DNA of 61,924 nt, taken from the NCBI RefSeq assembly GCF_001425355.1, contig NZ_LMQN01000012.1, positions 618,918 to 680,841 on the forward strand, in the 5' to 3' direction. Below the pieces are notes generated by a model. The model made no database searches. It saw only the letters and a list, made by a program, of their open reading frames with translations, and was not told the DNA's origin. Positions 7,601-15,460 of this stretch are shown here, piece after piece (the first letter of the stretch is position 1; each line of letters begins with the position of its first letter). The stretch is from Chryseobacterium sp. Leaf405 (lineage in GTDB: Bacteria; Bacteroidota; Bacteroidia; Flavobacteriales; Weeksellaceae). A program made the translations under genes and the position numbers.

Positions 7601-7736
7601 ACAAGAAACTATATCACCAGAAAACGCAAAACACTGATCCCAACCGATAAAGGCGAAAAGGTCTATGATCTCATCAAAGACCAAAAGATTGCCAATGTCC
7701 AGATGACAGCAGAGTGGGAGATGGTATTCCATCAAA
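7598..7736 (+). pseudogene. Fragment of a topoisomerase III (TopB-like) C-terminal part
   Basis: In the frame that starts at ATG 7556, codons from about 7598 read FTRNYITRKRKTLIPTDKGE and KVYDLIKDQKIANVQMTAEW. The R-x-Y-I-x-R-x-x-x-x-L-I-P-T-x-x-G pattern followed by a helical I-A-x-V-x-x-T-x-x-W-E stretch is typical of TopB proteins, including those on conjugative elements. No catalytic tyrosine is present, so this is only a scrap. It is joined in frame to the recombinase remnant at about 7737. Confidence 0.6.
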
Positions 7737-8962
7737 TTATCTATGAGGATTACTCTGCCAAGTCCTTCAATAGGCCGGAGTGGGTGAAACTACTCGAAAC
7801 GCTGAAAAGAAAAAGTTCAAAAACAAATCTATTGCTATTCACTAAATGGGATCGTTTTGGCAGAAATGCTGGAGATGCTTATCAGATGATTAACATTCTT
7901 AAAAAAGGTCAATGTGAACAACAGGTTATTGAGCAGCCTTTAGACCTTTCAATCCCTGAAAACAAAATGATGTTGGCTATATATCTTGCCGCACCGGAAG
8001 TTGAAAATGACAGACGTACTTTAAATACCTACTACGGGATGCGTCGTGCTAAAAAAGAAGGAAGATTGATGTGAAGGGCGCCCTACGGATATGCAAACAA
8101 GATATTGGAGAATGGTAGAAAATATGTCACTCAAAAAGAACCAGAGGCTTCAAATATGAAATGGGCGTTTACGGAAATGGCAAACGGAGTATTTTCTGCC
8201 AGCCAGATCATGGAAATGATGAATAAAAAAGAGGAAAAAATGTCAAAGTAAGTGCCTTTCTAGCCGGCTTAAGAAATCCTACATATTGTGGGAAAATATT
8301 TGTTGAACAGTACAAGAAGAGGAAGCGCACTTTGTACCGAGTATTCACGAACCTCTTATCAGTAAAGAGTTATTCGAGCGAGTTCAAAATATCATGGATG
8401 GTAATGCACACCTTGCCAGACCGAATGTTAAAATATTATGCGATGATAATCTTCCACTTAGAGGTTTTCTTGTTTGTCTAGACTGCGGTCATTTAATAAC
8501 AGGTAGTGCATCAAGCGGACTTTCAGAAAACAAATATTACTATTACCATTGTCAGTCGCCTTGTAAATATCGCTATAAGTCAGAAATAGTTAATAACAGA
8601 TTTTTGGAAGTACTTCAGGCTTTAGAAATGAGAGAGTCAATAAAAAAATATTTGAAAAGGTGTTAAAGCAAAATTTTGAAAAGTTTATCAATAATCCCAA
8701 TCATGAAAGAAAAGCAGTCCTATTAGAAATCGATCGTCTGAACAACAGATTAAAAATTGCACGAAGCAAGTTGTTAGAAAATATAATTGATAACGAAGAA
8801 TATTTTGAGGTAAAGAAAGAATGTAAGGACCAACTTGAAAAGCTGGAAGGCAAATTGACCAAGGTAGAAGACAAGAAAAAAAATAGATTTACCGAAACTA
8901 CTAGACCGTGCACTATCGAACCGCCCGATTCAATGTTTTACTATCCTATATCTATCAAGTAA
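7737..8962 (+). pseudogene. Large serine recombinase, N-terminally replaced and with several lesions
   Basis: The reading starts IYEDYSAKSFNRPEWVKLLE and LLLFTKWDRFGRNAGDAYQM, the middle of a resolvase-type catalytic domain; the segment with the catalytic serine is missing, replaced by the topoisomerase scrap. Lesions: TGA at 8072-8074 (inside GRLM-stop-RAPYGYANK), TAA at 8249-8251 after a shift, further shifts near 8317, 8660 and 8880. The recombinase domain (SAFLAGLRNPTYCGKIFVEQ), the zinc ribbon (GFLVCLDCGHLITGSAS and a later HC) and the coiled coil (EIDRLNNRLKIARSKLLEN) can still be read. These enzymes integrate conjugative elements and phages. Confidence 0.8.
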
Positions 8963-8979
8963 ACAACGAGTTAGGAGTT

Positions 8980-9021
8980 AAAAAAAACCGGAAATAAAGT
9001 GAATTTTCACCTCTTTCCGGT
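8980..9021 (-). terminator. Terminator of the tRNA-Leu transcript
   Basis: Stem ACCGGAAA / TTTCCGGT with a short inner hairpin; on the minus strand it is followed by a run of T. It lies 4 bp past the tRNA 3' end. Confidence 0.8.
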
Positions 9022-9025
9022 CTTG

Positions 9026-9105
9026 TACCCAGGACCGGGATCGAACCGGTACTCCTAAGAACTGGTGTTTGAGACCAGCGCGTCTACCAATTCCGCCACC
9101 TGGGC
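9026..9105 (-). tRNA. tRNA-Leu (anticodon CAA)
   Basis: On the minus strand: acceptor GCCCAGG paired with CCTGGGT (one G-T pair), D-arm with AATTGGTAGACGC, anticodon stem CTGGT / ACCAG around loop CTCAAAC (anticodon CAA), short variable hairpin, T-arm CCGGTTCGATCCCGG, discriminator A. CCA is not encoded. The 3' end faces the decayed island (1-8,962), the usual geometry for element insertion at a tRNA, though no direct attachment repeat was seen. Confidence 0.95.
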
Positions 9106-9184
9106 AGGTGTGTTACCTTGTTTCTAATTGGTGTGCAAATATATGAACTTTTCGTAATACTCCAAATTTTTTGTAAGAATTTTT

Positions 9185-9952
9185 TTAAAAAAATATCTCT
9201 AAACCATCGTAGGCAAGGTGTATTCCGGATGGAAGTTGTTTATCTTCAATATCATGCAACCCTAAATGATGACTGATGTGGGTTAAAAATAATTTTTTAG
9301 GTTTTAGCTCTTCAAATAATTTAATAACATCTGGAAGAATAAAATGTGCAGGATGTGGATCAAACTTCCTGATACAGTTCAAAATTAAGATATCAAGATT
9401 CTTTAATTTATCTTTTTCAATATCAGAAATAAAACCTGCATCGGTAATATAGGCTAGATTTTTAAACTTATATCCCAAAGCTGTAATTTTAAAATGGATC
9501 ACTTCAATCGGAATGATTTCTGTATCTAAAACGGTGAAAGTTTCATTTTCAATTTCATGCAAATCAAATGCGGGAGCTCCGGGATATTTTTCGTCTGCAA
9601 AAGCATAAGGAAAACGGTTTTTAACCTCAGATCCGACTCTTTTTGAGCAATAAAGCGGCATATTTTTTCCACTTTTGAAAATCAACGGACGCATATCATC
9701 AAGTCCGATCACATGGTCGTTGTGTTCGTGAGTGAGCAGAGCAATATCGATGGTATCTTCTTTGTTAACAAGCATTTGCTGCCTGAAATCTGGTCCGCAA
9801 TCGATCAGTATTTTCTTGTTTTTATCCGTCGTTACCATCACAGAAGATCGCAGTCGACTGTCTTTGGGATTTTTTGAAGTACACACTTCGCAAGTGCAGC
9901 CAATAACGGGTACGCCTTGGGAAGTTCCCGTTCCTAAAAATTTCAACTTCAT
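9185..9952 (-). CDS. MBL-fold metallohydrolase, PhnP-like
   Basis: 255 aa cytosolic metallo-beta-lactamase fold protein. It starts KLKFLGTGTSQGVPVIGC and has a cysteine pair (CTCEVCTSK), the metal motif LTHEHNDHVIGLDD (H-x-H-x-D-H) near residue 95, further candidate ligands in TDAGFISD and a C-terminal LFLTHISHHLG. The GTGTSQGVP start and Cys pair are typical of the PhnP/cyclic phosphodiesterase branch; substrate unknown here, and no phosphonate genes are nearby. It is transcribed divergently from the gene at 10007. Probably a chromosomal core gene. Confidence 0.9.
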   Translation of the reverse strand: MKLKFLGTGTSQGVPVIGCTCEVCTSKNPKDSRLRSSVMVTTDKNKKILIDCGPDFRQQMLVNKEDTIDIALLTHEHNDHVIGLDDMRPLIFKSGKNMPLYCSKRVGSEVKNRFPYAFADEKYPGAPAFDLHEIENETFTVLDTEIIPIEVIHFKITALGYKFKNLAYITDAGFISDIEKDKLKNLDILILNCIRKFDPHPAHFILPDVIKLFEELKPKKLFLTHISHHLGLHDIEDKQLPSGIHLAYDGLEIFF

Positions 9953-9970
9953 TTTCTTTTGAGGTTGGTT

Positions 9971-9978
9971 TAATTTTG
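9971..9978 (+). promoter_or_regulatory. -7 promoter element for the gene at 10007
   Basis: TAATTTTG fits TAnnTTTG, 28 bp upstream of the ATG, in the short divergent gap with the MBL gene. A clear -33 TTG at the right spacing is not obvious. Confidence 0.45.
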
Positions 9979-10006
9979 GTAAATTTACGAAAAATTTAAT
10001 GTCCTA

Positions 10007-11434
10007 ATGTATCAGAAACTAACTCCTAAACAAAAAGCATTAACAATTAATCTAGATCCTACTATTTATGGTACTTTCGCAGAAATTGGAGCAGGGCAGG
10101 AGACTGTTCGACACTTTTTTAGAGCAGGAGGGGCTTCGGGTACAATTGCTAAGGCAATGTCGGCGTACGACAAAGATTTTAGTGATGCGATCTACGGGAA
10201 AGAGGTAAAAAACAGGTATGTTACCCAAAACAGACTTCGAAAAATGCTTCGTTATGAAGTTGCATTGATCGAAGAAAGAATTTCCAGAGAAAACAACCCA
10301 AACAGAAAGTTTTTTTCTTATGCAAATACCGTTACGACTATTAATTTCGACAAAACGGTAAGAGGTCACGGTTGGGTAGGAATCCGTTTTCAGGTGAAAG
10401 AAAATGAGGATTATAACGAAATTGTAATTCACGTAAAATTCAAAGAAAACGATGCTACTTTACAACAGGAAACGTTAGGGAATCTTGGGGTGAATCTTAT
10501 TTTTGGTGCATTTCATTATTACGACAATCCGAGAAATTTAGTTGAATCTTTATACGATGATGTTGCCAAAGACAACCTTGAAATTGATATGATTGATTTC
10601 AGCGGTCCGGCATTTGAATATGTAGATAACAGACTGATGTCTTTACAGTTAGTGAAACACGGAATGACAGATGCCGTGATTTTCAACTCTGAAGGGAATA
10701 ATATGCTTCCTGCCGATATTTTGTACAAAAAAAATATTTTTGCGGTAAGAGGAAGTTTCAGACCTGTAACGAAGGTAAATATTGATATGCTGAAAAACGG
10801 TATGGATATGTTTCTGAAAGATGCTATCTGTACTCAGGATGAAACGGAAGTTCTGATCGAAATTACGATCTCAAATCTACGTGCAGACGGAGATATTGAT
10901 GAGAGAGATTTCCTTGACAGAGTAGATGTTTTGGCTAAATTAGGATATACGGTTATTGTTTCAAATTATTCCGAATATTATCGATTAATTGATTATTTTG
11001 CGTCCTACACAACCGGAGAAATTGGTGTGGCGATGGGGGTAAATAACCTATTGATGGTGTTTGACGAGAAATATTATAAAAATTTATCAGGTGGAATTCT
11101 GGAAGCTTTCGGTAAATTTTTCAGAAATGGAATGAGAGTGTATTTGTATCCTTACAAAGATCCTGAAACTCATGAATTACTGGATTCTTCAACGTTGAAA
11201 GTGGAAGATAACCTAAAAGAATTGTATAAATATTTTAAGCTTAATGATCGTATTGTAGATATTACAAATTACAATCCTGAGTTTTTGGAAATTTATTCAA
11301 GAGATATTTTAAAGAAAATAGGCTGCAATATAAAAGGCTGGGAAAACCAGGTGCCGGAAGGTGTTGCAGAAATGATTAAAGAACGCGGAATGTTCGGCTA
11401 CAAAGAAGAACTTTCATTAAAACAATTCTCTTAA
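10007..11434 (+). CDS. Conserved cytosolic protein of unknown function
   Basis: 475 aa, no signal peptide and no membrane segments. The N-terminus has a highly patterned LDPTIYGTFAEIGAGQETVR and HFFRAGGASGTIAKAMSAYD; later come KTVRGHGWVGIRFQV, ISNLRADGDIDERDFLDRVD and a C-terminal ERGMFGYKEEL. I recognise the sequence type as widespread in Bacteroidota, but annotations I remember for it are inconsistent (for example TonB-dependent receptor, which cannot be right for a protein without export signal or barrel), so no function is given. The G-A-G and R-x-G-G-A-S-G stretches could bind a nucleotide or phosphate (inference). It is followed after 12 bp by the GAF-domain gene. Confidence 0.8.
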   Translation: MYQKLTPKQKALTINLDPTIYGTFAEIGAGQETVRHFFRAGGASGTIAKAMSAYDKDFSDAIYGKEVKNRYVTQNRLRKMLRYEVALIEERISRENNPNRKFFSYANTVTTINFDKTVRGHGWVGIRFQVKENEDYNEIVIHVKFKENDATLQQETLGNLGVNLIFGAFHYYDNPRNLVESLYDDVAKDNLEIDMIDFSGPAFEYVDNRLMSLQLVKHGMTDAVIFNSEGNNMLPADILYKKNIFAVRGSFRPVTKVNIDMLKNGMDMFLKDAICTQDETEVLIEITISNLRADGDIDERDFLDRVDVLAKLGYTVIVSNYSEYYRLIDYFASYTTGEIGVAMGVNNLLMVFDEKYYKNLSGGILEAFGKFFRNGMRVYLYPYKDPETHELLDSSTLKVEDNLKELYKYFKLNDRIVDITNYNPEFLEIYSRDILKKIGCNIKGWENQVPEGVAEMIKERGMFGYKEELSLKQFS

Positions 11435-11446
11435 AAACAATATATA

Positions 11447-11896
11447 ATGTCAGAATTAAAAAAAAGACTTTCATCGATTCTTGAGAGTCCTAAACATAAT
11501 ACGGAGGAGAAACTTGAAAAAGTTTGTCACCTTTTGGATCAGGAAATTTCTTATTTCAACTGGACGGGTTTCTACTTTAAAAATGGAGATAAAGACGAGT
11601 TAAAATTAGGTCCTTACGTTGGCGCACCGACGGATCACGATATTATTCCTTACGGAAAGGGTATTTGCGGTCAGGTTGCAGTTTCCAATGAAACGTTTGT
11701 CGTTCCTGATGTGAAGGAAGAAAGCAATTATTTAAGCTGTTCAATCGATACGAAAGCTGAAATTGTTGTTCCTATTTTCAAAGATGGACAAAACGTTGGT
11801 CAGATTGATATCGATTCTCACACCGTCGATCCTTTTACAGCTGAAGACAGAGAATTGCTGGAATGGCTTTGTAACGAAGTTTCAAAGATTTTATAA
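11447..11896 (+). CDS. Free methionine-(R)-sulfoxide reductase (GAF domain)
   Basis: 149 aa, a single GAF domain as in fRMsr (YebR-type), which reduces free methionine-R-sulfoxide in the cytosol. Visible features: SYFNWTGFYF, LGPYVGAPTDHDIIPYGKGI with the first conserved Cys (KGICGQVAV), the second candidate redox Cys in NYLSCSIDTKAEIVVPI, and GQIDIDSHTVDPFTAEDREL. In characterised enzymes the Cys equivalent to the one in LSC is catalytic and the KGxCG Cys helps resolve. Family length is normal. It lies 12 bp after the conserved protein gene and is closed by a terminator, suggesting a two-gene operon. Confidence 0.9.
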   Translation: MSELKKRLSSILESPKHNTEEKLEKVCHLLDQEISYFNWTGFYFKNGDKDELKLGPYVGAPTDHDIIPYGKGICGQVAVSNETFVVPDVKEESNYLSCSIDTKAEIVVPIFKDGQNVGQIDIDSHTVDPFTAEDRELLEWLCNEVSKIL

Positions 11897-11922
11897 TTGA
11901 ATTTATAAAAGTAAAATATAAG

Positions 11923-11953
11923 CTCCGGTTCTTTTGAATCGGAGTTTTTTTTT
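11923..11953 (+). terminator. Rho-independent terminator
   Basis: Stem CTCCGGTTC / GAATCGGAG (9 bp) with TTTT loop and a long T run, 26 bp after the GAF gene. Confidence 0.9.
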
Positions 11954-12019
11954 GTTAAATTTGTCAATAGGATAGGACTTTAGCCCACTTTAAATAATAG
12001 AAAATAAAACCCAAATAAA

Positions 12020-12757
12020 TTAAATTTTAATCGATTCAACTTCAGCAATCAATTCCTTAAAATAATTTTCACACTTTGCAATATGTGTTCCGTACCAGGA
12101 AAATGCTTCTCCATCAACAATCATAATTTTTTTATCAGGATAAAATTCTTTCAGCTCTTCAATATGTTTTTCTTTAAAAGGAAATGGTTCGGAAGATAAC
12201 ATAATAATATCTGCTTTTGCTAAATCTTCAGTTTGAATTTCAGGATATCGTTTTTGATCTTTAAATATATTTTCAAAACCGATTTCTCCCAGAATTTTAT
12301 GAATAAAAGTGTCTGAACCAACCGTCATATAAGGATTTTTCCAAATAAGGTAAGCTACTTTTATATTGGATTTTATTTTAGATTGATTGAGAATTTCGTA
12401 AATTTTAAGATTGAAATTTTGAGCTCGCTCTTCTTTGTTAAAGATTTTTCCTAAATTTTTAAGTAAATAGTAATTGTCTTCAATATTTTCTACATTCGTA
12501 ACAATTACTTTGAAATCATTCATCAAAGCTTCAACTTGCTCTTTGATGTTTTCTTCTTTATTGGCAAGAATTAAATCAGGCTGTAATGCTTTAATTTTAT
12601 CAATATTGATATTTTTTGTTCCACCGATAATTGCTACATTTTTTACTTTTTCTTCAGGATGAATGCAGAATTTTGTGCGTCCGATAATTTCATTTTCCGT
12701 TAAACCCAAATCAAATAGAGCCTCAGTAATCGAGGGAACAAGAGAAACAACTTTCAT
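12020..12757 (-). CDS. BtuF-like helical-backbone metal receptor without a signal peptide
   Basis: 245 aa, class III periplasmic-binding-protein fold (cobalamin/siderophore type): start KVVSLVPSITEALFDLGL, then IGRTKFCIHP, IIGGTKNINIDKIKALQPDL, and near the end GEAFSWYGTHIAKCENYFKE. Unlike true transport receptors it has no signal peptide or lipobox, so it should be cytosolic, and no permease or ATPase gene is adjacent. Such solitary versions are common in Flavobacteriia; their ligand is not known. The C-terminal W-Y-G-x-x-x patch is conserved in the family as part of the ligand cleft. It lies 26 bp downstream of mgtE on the same strand. Confidence 0.85.
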   Translation of the reverse strand: MKVVSLVPSITEALFDLGLTENEIIGRTKFCIHPEEKVKNVAIIGGTKNINIDKIKALQPDLILANKEENIKEQVEALMNDFKVIVTNVENIEDNYYLLKNLGKIFNKEERAQNFNLKIYEILNQSKIKSNIKVAYLIWKNPYMTVGSDTFIHKILGEIGFENIFKDQKRYPEIQTEDLAKADIIMLSSEPFPFKEKHIEELKEFYPDKKIMIVDGEAFSWYGTHIAKCENYFKELIAEVESIKI

Positions 12758-12783
12758 TATAATATTTTAGATGTTGCCTAAAA

Positions 12784-14127
12784 TTACAAAAGTTTACCCG
12801 TTAAGAAAAGTCCTGCGACAGAAAAATAGATAATTAAACCTGTTACATCTACTAAAGTTGCTACAAATGGAGCAGATGAAGTGGCAGGATCGAGTTTTAA
12901 TTTCTTAAGAATAAATGGAACCATAGAACCGGATAAAGTTCCCCAAAGTACAATTAATACTAATGAAACACCAACGCTTAATCCTACGTAAGCCCAATGC
13001 ATTCCATAATTAAAAAGACCTGTTTTGTGCCAGATCATGATTCTCAAGAAACCAATAATTCCTAAAATTCCACCCAAAAATAATCCGGTGAAAATTTCTT
13101 TTTTCATGACGTACCACCAATCTTTCAGACCTATTTCCTGAAGTGCCATTGCCCGGATAATCAATGTTGCAGCCTGCGAGCCGGAATTTCCTCCGCTCGA
13201 AATAATTAACGGAACAAATAAAGCCAAAACCACTGCTTTCTGAATTTCATCTTCAAAATAACCCATTGCGGAGGCGGTCAGCATTTCGGAGAAGAAAAGG
13301 ATAATCAGCCACATTCCTCTCTTTTTCACCATTTCAATCAGCGAAGTTTGAGTATAGGGAAGGTCTAAGGCTTCAAGTCCACCGAATTTTTGAATATCTT
13401 CTGTATTTTGTGATTCAATTTGATCTAAAATGTCATCAATGGTAACAATCCCTACCAAAACTCCAGCTTCTGTCACAATTGGGAGTGCTGCTCGGTCATA
13501 TTTTTCGAAATACTGTACGGCATCTTCTTTTGAAGTGGTTGTAGTAATGGCAACAAAATGATTATCAGTAAGATCTGAAATTAATGTATCTTCTTCAACC
13601 AATAATAAACTTCCCAGCGCAATATCGTCTATCAATCGGTTTCTTTCGTCAACAACGTACAGATAATTCATTGTTTCAACCCTGCTTCCGACTTTTTTGA
13701 TCTGTTGAAGACATCTTTTCACCGTCCATTCTTTACGGATCTGAATATAATATGGGGTCATCAGTCGGGCAATAGAATCTGAATTGTAACCTAATAATTT
13801 CAGGGCAATTCTTCGTTCCTGCGGATTAAGATGGTTGATGGAATATTTAATTAATTCATCCGGAAAATCCTCAAAAAGAGCTGTTCTGTCATCAGGAGTC
13901 ATGGCATTCAGAATTTCAGAAACTTCATCGCTTCCGATAATTCTGATGGTTTCTTCCTGAAAATCGGGATCTAAATGGGAAAAAACATCGGCTTTGTATT
14001 CTTTAGGAACTTTCAAAAATGCCAAAAGCCTCTCGTCAGCGTGAAGTTCGCTAAGAGTTTCGGCAATATCGGCGGGATTGAAGATAAGTTCGTCTTTAGA
14101 ATTCAAAACGTTATTTTTTTGGATCAT
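12784..14127 (-). CDS. mgtE: Magnesium transporter MgtE
   Basis: 447 aa from the ATG at 14127. Domains: N-terminal superhelical Mg2+-sensing domain ([16 protein letters not shown]...), two CBS domains (about residues 135-250, e.g. [20 protein letters not shown]) and five membrane helices. The pore signature [17 protein letters not shown] and the acidic pore residue in [14 protein letters not shown] are present. MgtE is an inner-membrane, dimeric Mg2+ channel gated by cytosolic Mg2+. The frame is open 11 codons further, but that part contains TTG-N21-TATTTTTG, a good Bacteroidota promoter, so the longer start is unlikely; the box ends only 1 bp before the chosen ATG, implying a leaderless message or a start slightly further in. 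Confidence 0.93.
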   Translation of the reverse strand: MIQKNNVLNSKDELIFNPADIAETLSELHADERLLAFLKVPKEYKADVFSHLDPDFQEETIRIIGSDEVSEILNAMTPDDRTALFEDFPDELIKYSINHLNPQERRIALKLLGYNSDSIARLMTPYYIQIRKEWTVKRCLQQIKKVGSRVETMNYLYVVDERNRLIDDIALGSLLLVEEDTLISDLTDNHFVAITTTTSKEDAVQYFEKYDRAALPIVTEAGVLVGIVTIDDILDQIESQNTEDIQKFGGLEALDLPYTQTSLIEMVKKRGMWLIILFFSEMLTASAMGYFEDEIQKAVVLALFVPLIISSGGNSGSQAATLIIRAMALQEIGLKDWWYVMKKEIFTGLFLGGILGIIGFLRIMIWHKTGLFNYGMHWAYVGLSVGVSLVLIVLWGTLSGSMVPFILKKLKLDPATSSAPFVATLVDVTGLIIYFSVAGLFLTGKLL

Positions 14128-14128
14128 G

Positions 14129-14160
14129 CAAAAATAATTCAAATTTTTAAAACTCGCCAA
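14129..14160 (-). promoter_or_regulatory. Promoter overlapping the 5' end of mgtE
   Basis: On the minus strand TTG (14158-14160), 21-bp spacer, TATTTTTG (14129-14136), matching TTG / TAnnTTTG. It almost touches the mgtE ATG. Confidence 0.55.
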
Positions 14161-14222
14161 TGAAGTGGGAAATTTAAGGATTAATTTAAATTAGAAATGT
14201 TTTTAGAGAAATATTACAACTG

Positions 14223-14774
14223 CTAAAATCCAGCTTCTGATGAAGGTTTTATTTTTCTCAATTGTTTTAAAATAGCTTTTATGGCGCCGTTGGTTCCTAT
14301 TTTTACAGAGTTTACGCTAGAGCCCAAAAGTCGCATATTCTTTTTATATGTATCGTAATCAGATTCTGTGAGAAGATTTCCTTCTGCGTCAAAAAGCTTC
14401 ATGCTTATCACCACCTGATTAGAAAAAACATATTTTCCGATACCGACTTTGAAATATTTAACTTTCGGAACAACGGCAAAATCTGCATCATTATTCTTGC
14501 AGTAATCTATAATAGTCTGTTTATCGATTGTATCAAAAGAAATTTGTGTTTCAGTTTTAAGCATTTTGTTTTTTCTTTCGCTTAAATTATCTGAAACAGC
14601 ACTGAAGAATGCAGTATTGGTAGGTTCTTTAATTTCTTCAATATCAGGATCTACCTCAGGATTGAAGTAAAGGACTTTTTTAATCTTATCTTCAGTATTT
14701 TTCTGTGCTTTTAAAGAAGAAATACCTACAAAAAGAAGGAAAGTGAATGTTGTAAAAGATATAATTTTTTTCAT
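14223..14774 (-). CDS. Exported protein of unknown function
   Basis: 183 aa with a signal peptide (MKKIISFTTFTFLLFVGISS, cleavage after LKA). The mature part has DADFAVVPKVKYFKVGIGKY and VFSNQVVISMKLFDAEGNLL, then ends with a basic stretch KQLRKIKPSSE. The alternating hydrophobic pattern in the centre looks like a small beta sandwich, as in LpoB or curli-assembly-like families that bind nucleotide-free periplasmic partners, but I cannot name it. Likely periplasmic. It is monocistronic, 95 bp upstream (in its own direction) of mgtE. Confidence 0.7.
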   Translation of the reverse strand: MKKIISFTTFTFLLFVGISSLKAQKNTEDKIKKVLYFNPEVDPDIEEIKEPTNTAFFSAVSDNLSERKNKMLKTETQISFDTIDKQTIIDYCKNNDADFAVVPKVKYFKVGIGKYVFSNQVVISMKLFDAEGNLLTESDYDTYKKNMRLLGSSVNSVKIGTNGAIKAILKQLRKIKPSSEAGF

Positions 14775-14881
14775 CTTGAATTCGTATGCAAAATTACTGC
14801 CTTTTAATGGGATAGCATAATTTTTTTAAGAAATATTTAACATTTTTATCTATTGATTTTAATTTATGAAATCGATAATGC

Positions 14882-14911
14882 TTGCGGAATCGAAATAAAG
14901 TCGTAATTTTG
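14882..14911 (+). promoter_or_regulatory. Promoter of rpsO
   Basis: TTG (14882-14884), 19-bp spacer, TAATTTTG (14904-14911): a complete match to the Bacteroidota -33/-7 promoter with ideal spacing. Expected start near 14916, giving a leader of about 30 nt. Confidence 0.75.
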
Positions 14912-14946
14912 CAGCCGTTACATAATAATCATTAAACAATATTGGA

Positions 14947-15216
14947 ATGTACTTAACAACAGAAAAAAAAGCAGAAATTTTCGCAAAGCACGGTAAATCT
15001 GCACAAGACACAGGAACAGCTGAAGGGCAAGTAGCTCTTTTTACTTTCAGAATTAATCACTTATCTCAGCACTTGAAGGCTAATCGTCATGACTTCAATA
15101 CTGAAAGATCTTTGGTGAAATTAGTAGGTAAAAGAAAAAGCTTATTGGATTATCTTAAGAAAAAAGATATTACAAGATACAGAGCTATTATCGCTGAGCT
15201 AGGTTTAAGAAAATAA
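14947..15216 (+). CDS. rpsO: 30S ribosomal protein S15
   Basis: 89 aa, normal length for S15, which binds 16S rRNA in the platform early in 30S assembly. Visible family motifs: HGKSAQDTGTAEGQVALFTF, RINHLSQHLKANRHDFNTER, SLVKLVGKRKSLLDYLKKKD, and the C-terminal RYRAIIAELGLRK. It has its own promoter and terminator and lies just upstream of pnp, the same order as in many bacteria where S15 and PNPase are linked; here the terminator and a second promoter make them largely independent. Confidence 0.98.
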   Translation: MYLTTEKKAEIFAKHGKSAQDTGTAEGQVALFTFRINHLSQHLKANRHDFNTERSLVKLVGKRKSLLDYLKKKDITRYRAIIAELGLRK

Positions 15217-15236
15217 TCTACAGAGATTTTCAAATA

Positions 15237-15265
15237 AAAGCAACTTCGAAAGAGGTTGCTTTTTT
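15237..15265 (+). terminator. Terminator after rpsO
   Basis: 11-bp stem AAAGCAACTTC / GAGGTTGCTTT with a GAAA tetraloop and T run, 20 bp past the rpsO stop. Confidence 0.9.
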
Positions 15266-15385
15266 TATGTCTGCTTATCATTATAAATATATCAAAACAA
15301 GATATAAATGATTTACTATTTCACTGAAAATCGTCTTTATCGGCATATATTTATATCTGAAATTCGATAAATCATTATAATACGT

Positions 15386-15393
15386 TATCTTTG
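15386..15393 (+). promoter_or_regulatory. -7 promoter element of pnp
   Basis: TATCTTTG, a TAnnTTTG match 67 bp upstream of the pnp ATG. It leaves a leader of about 60 nt. Confidence 0.55.
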
Positions 15394-15460
15394 CAAACGA
15401 AATTTTAGACGAAATATAATTATTAAAGCACTCAATACGGAGTGCAACACAAAACAATTT

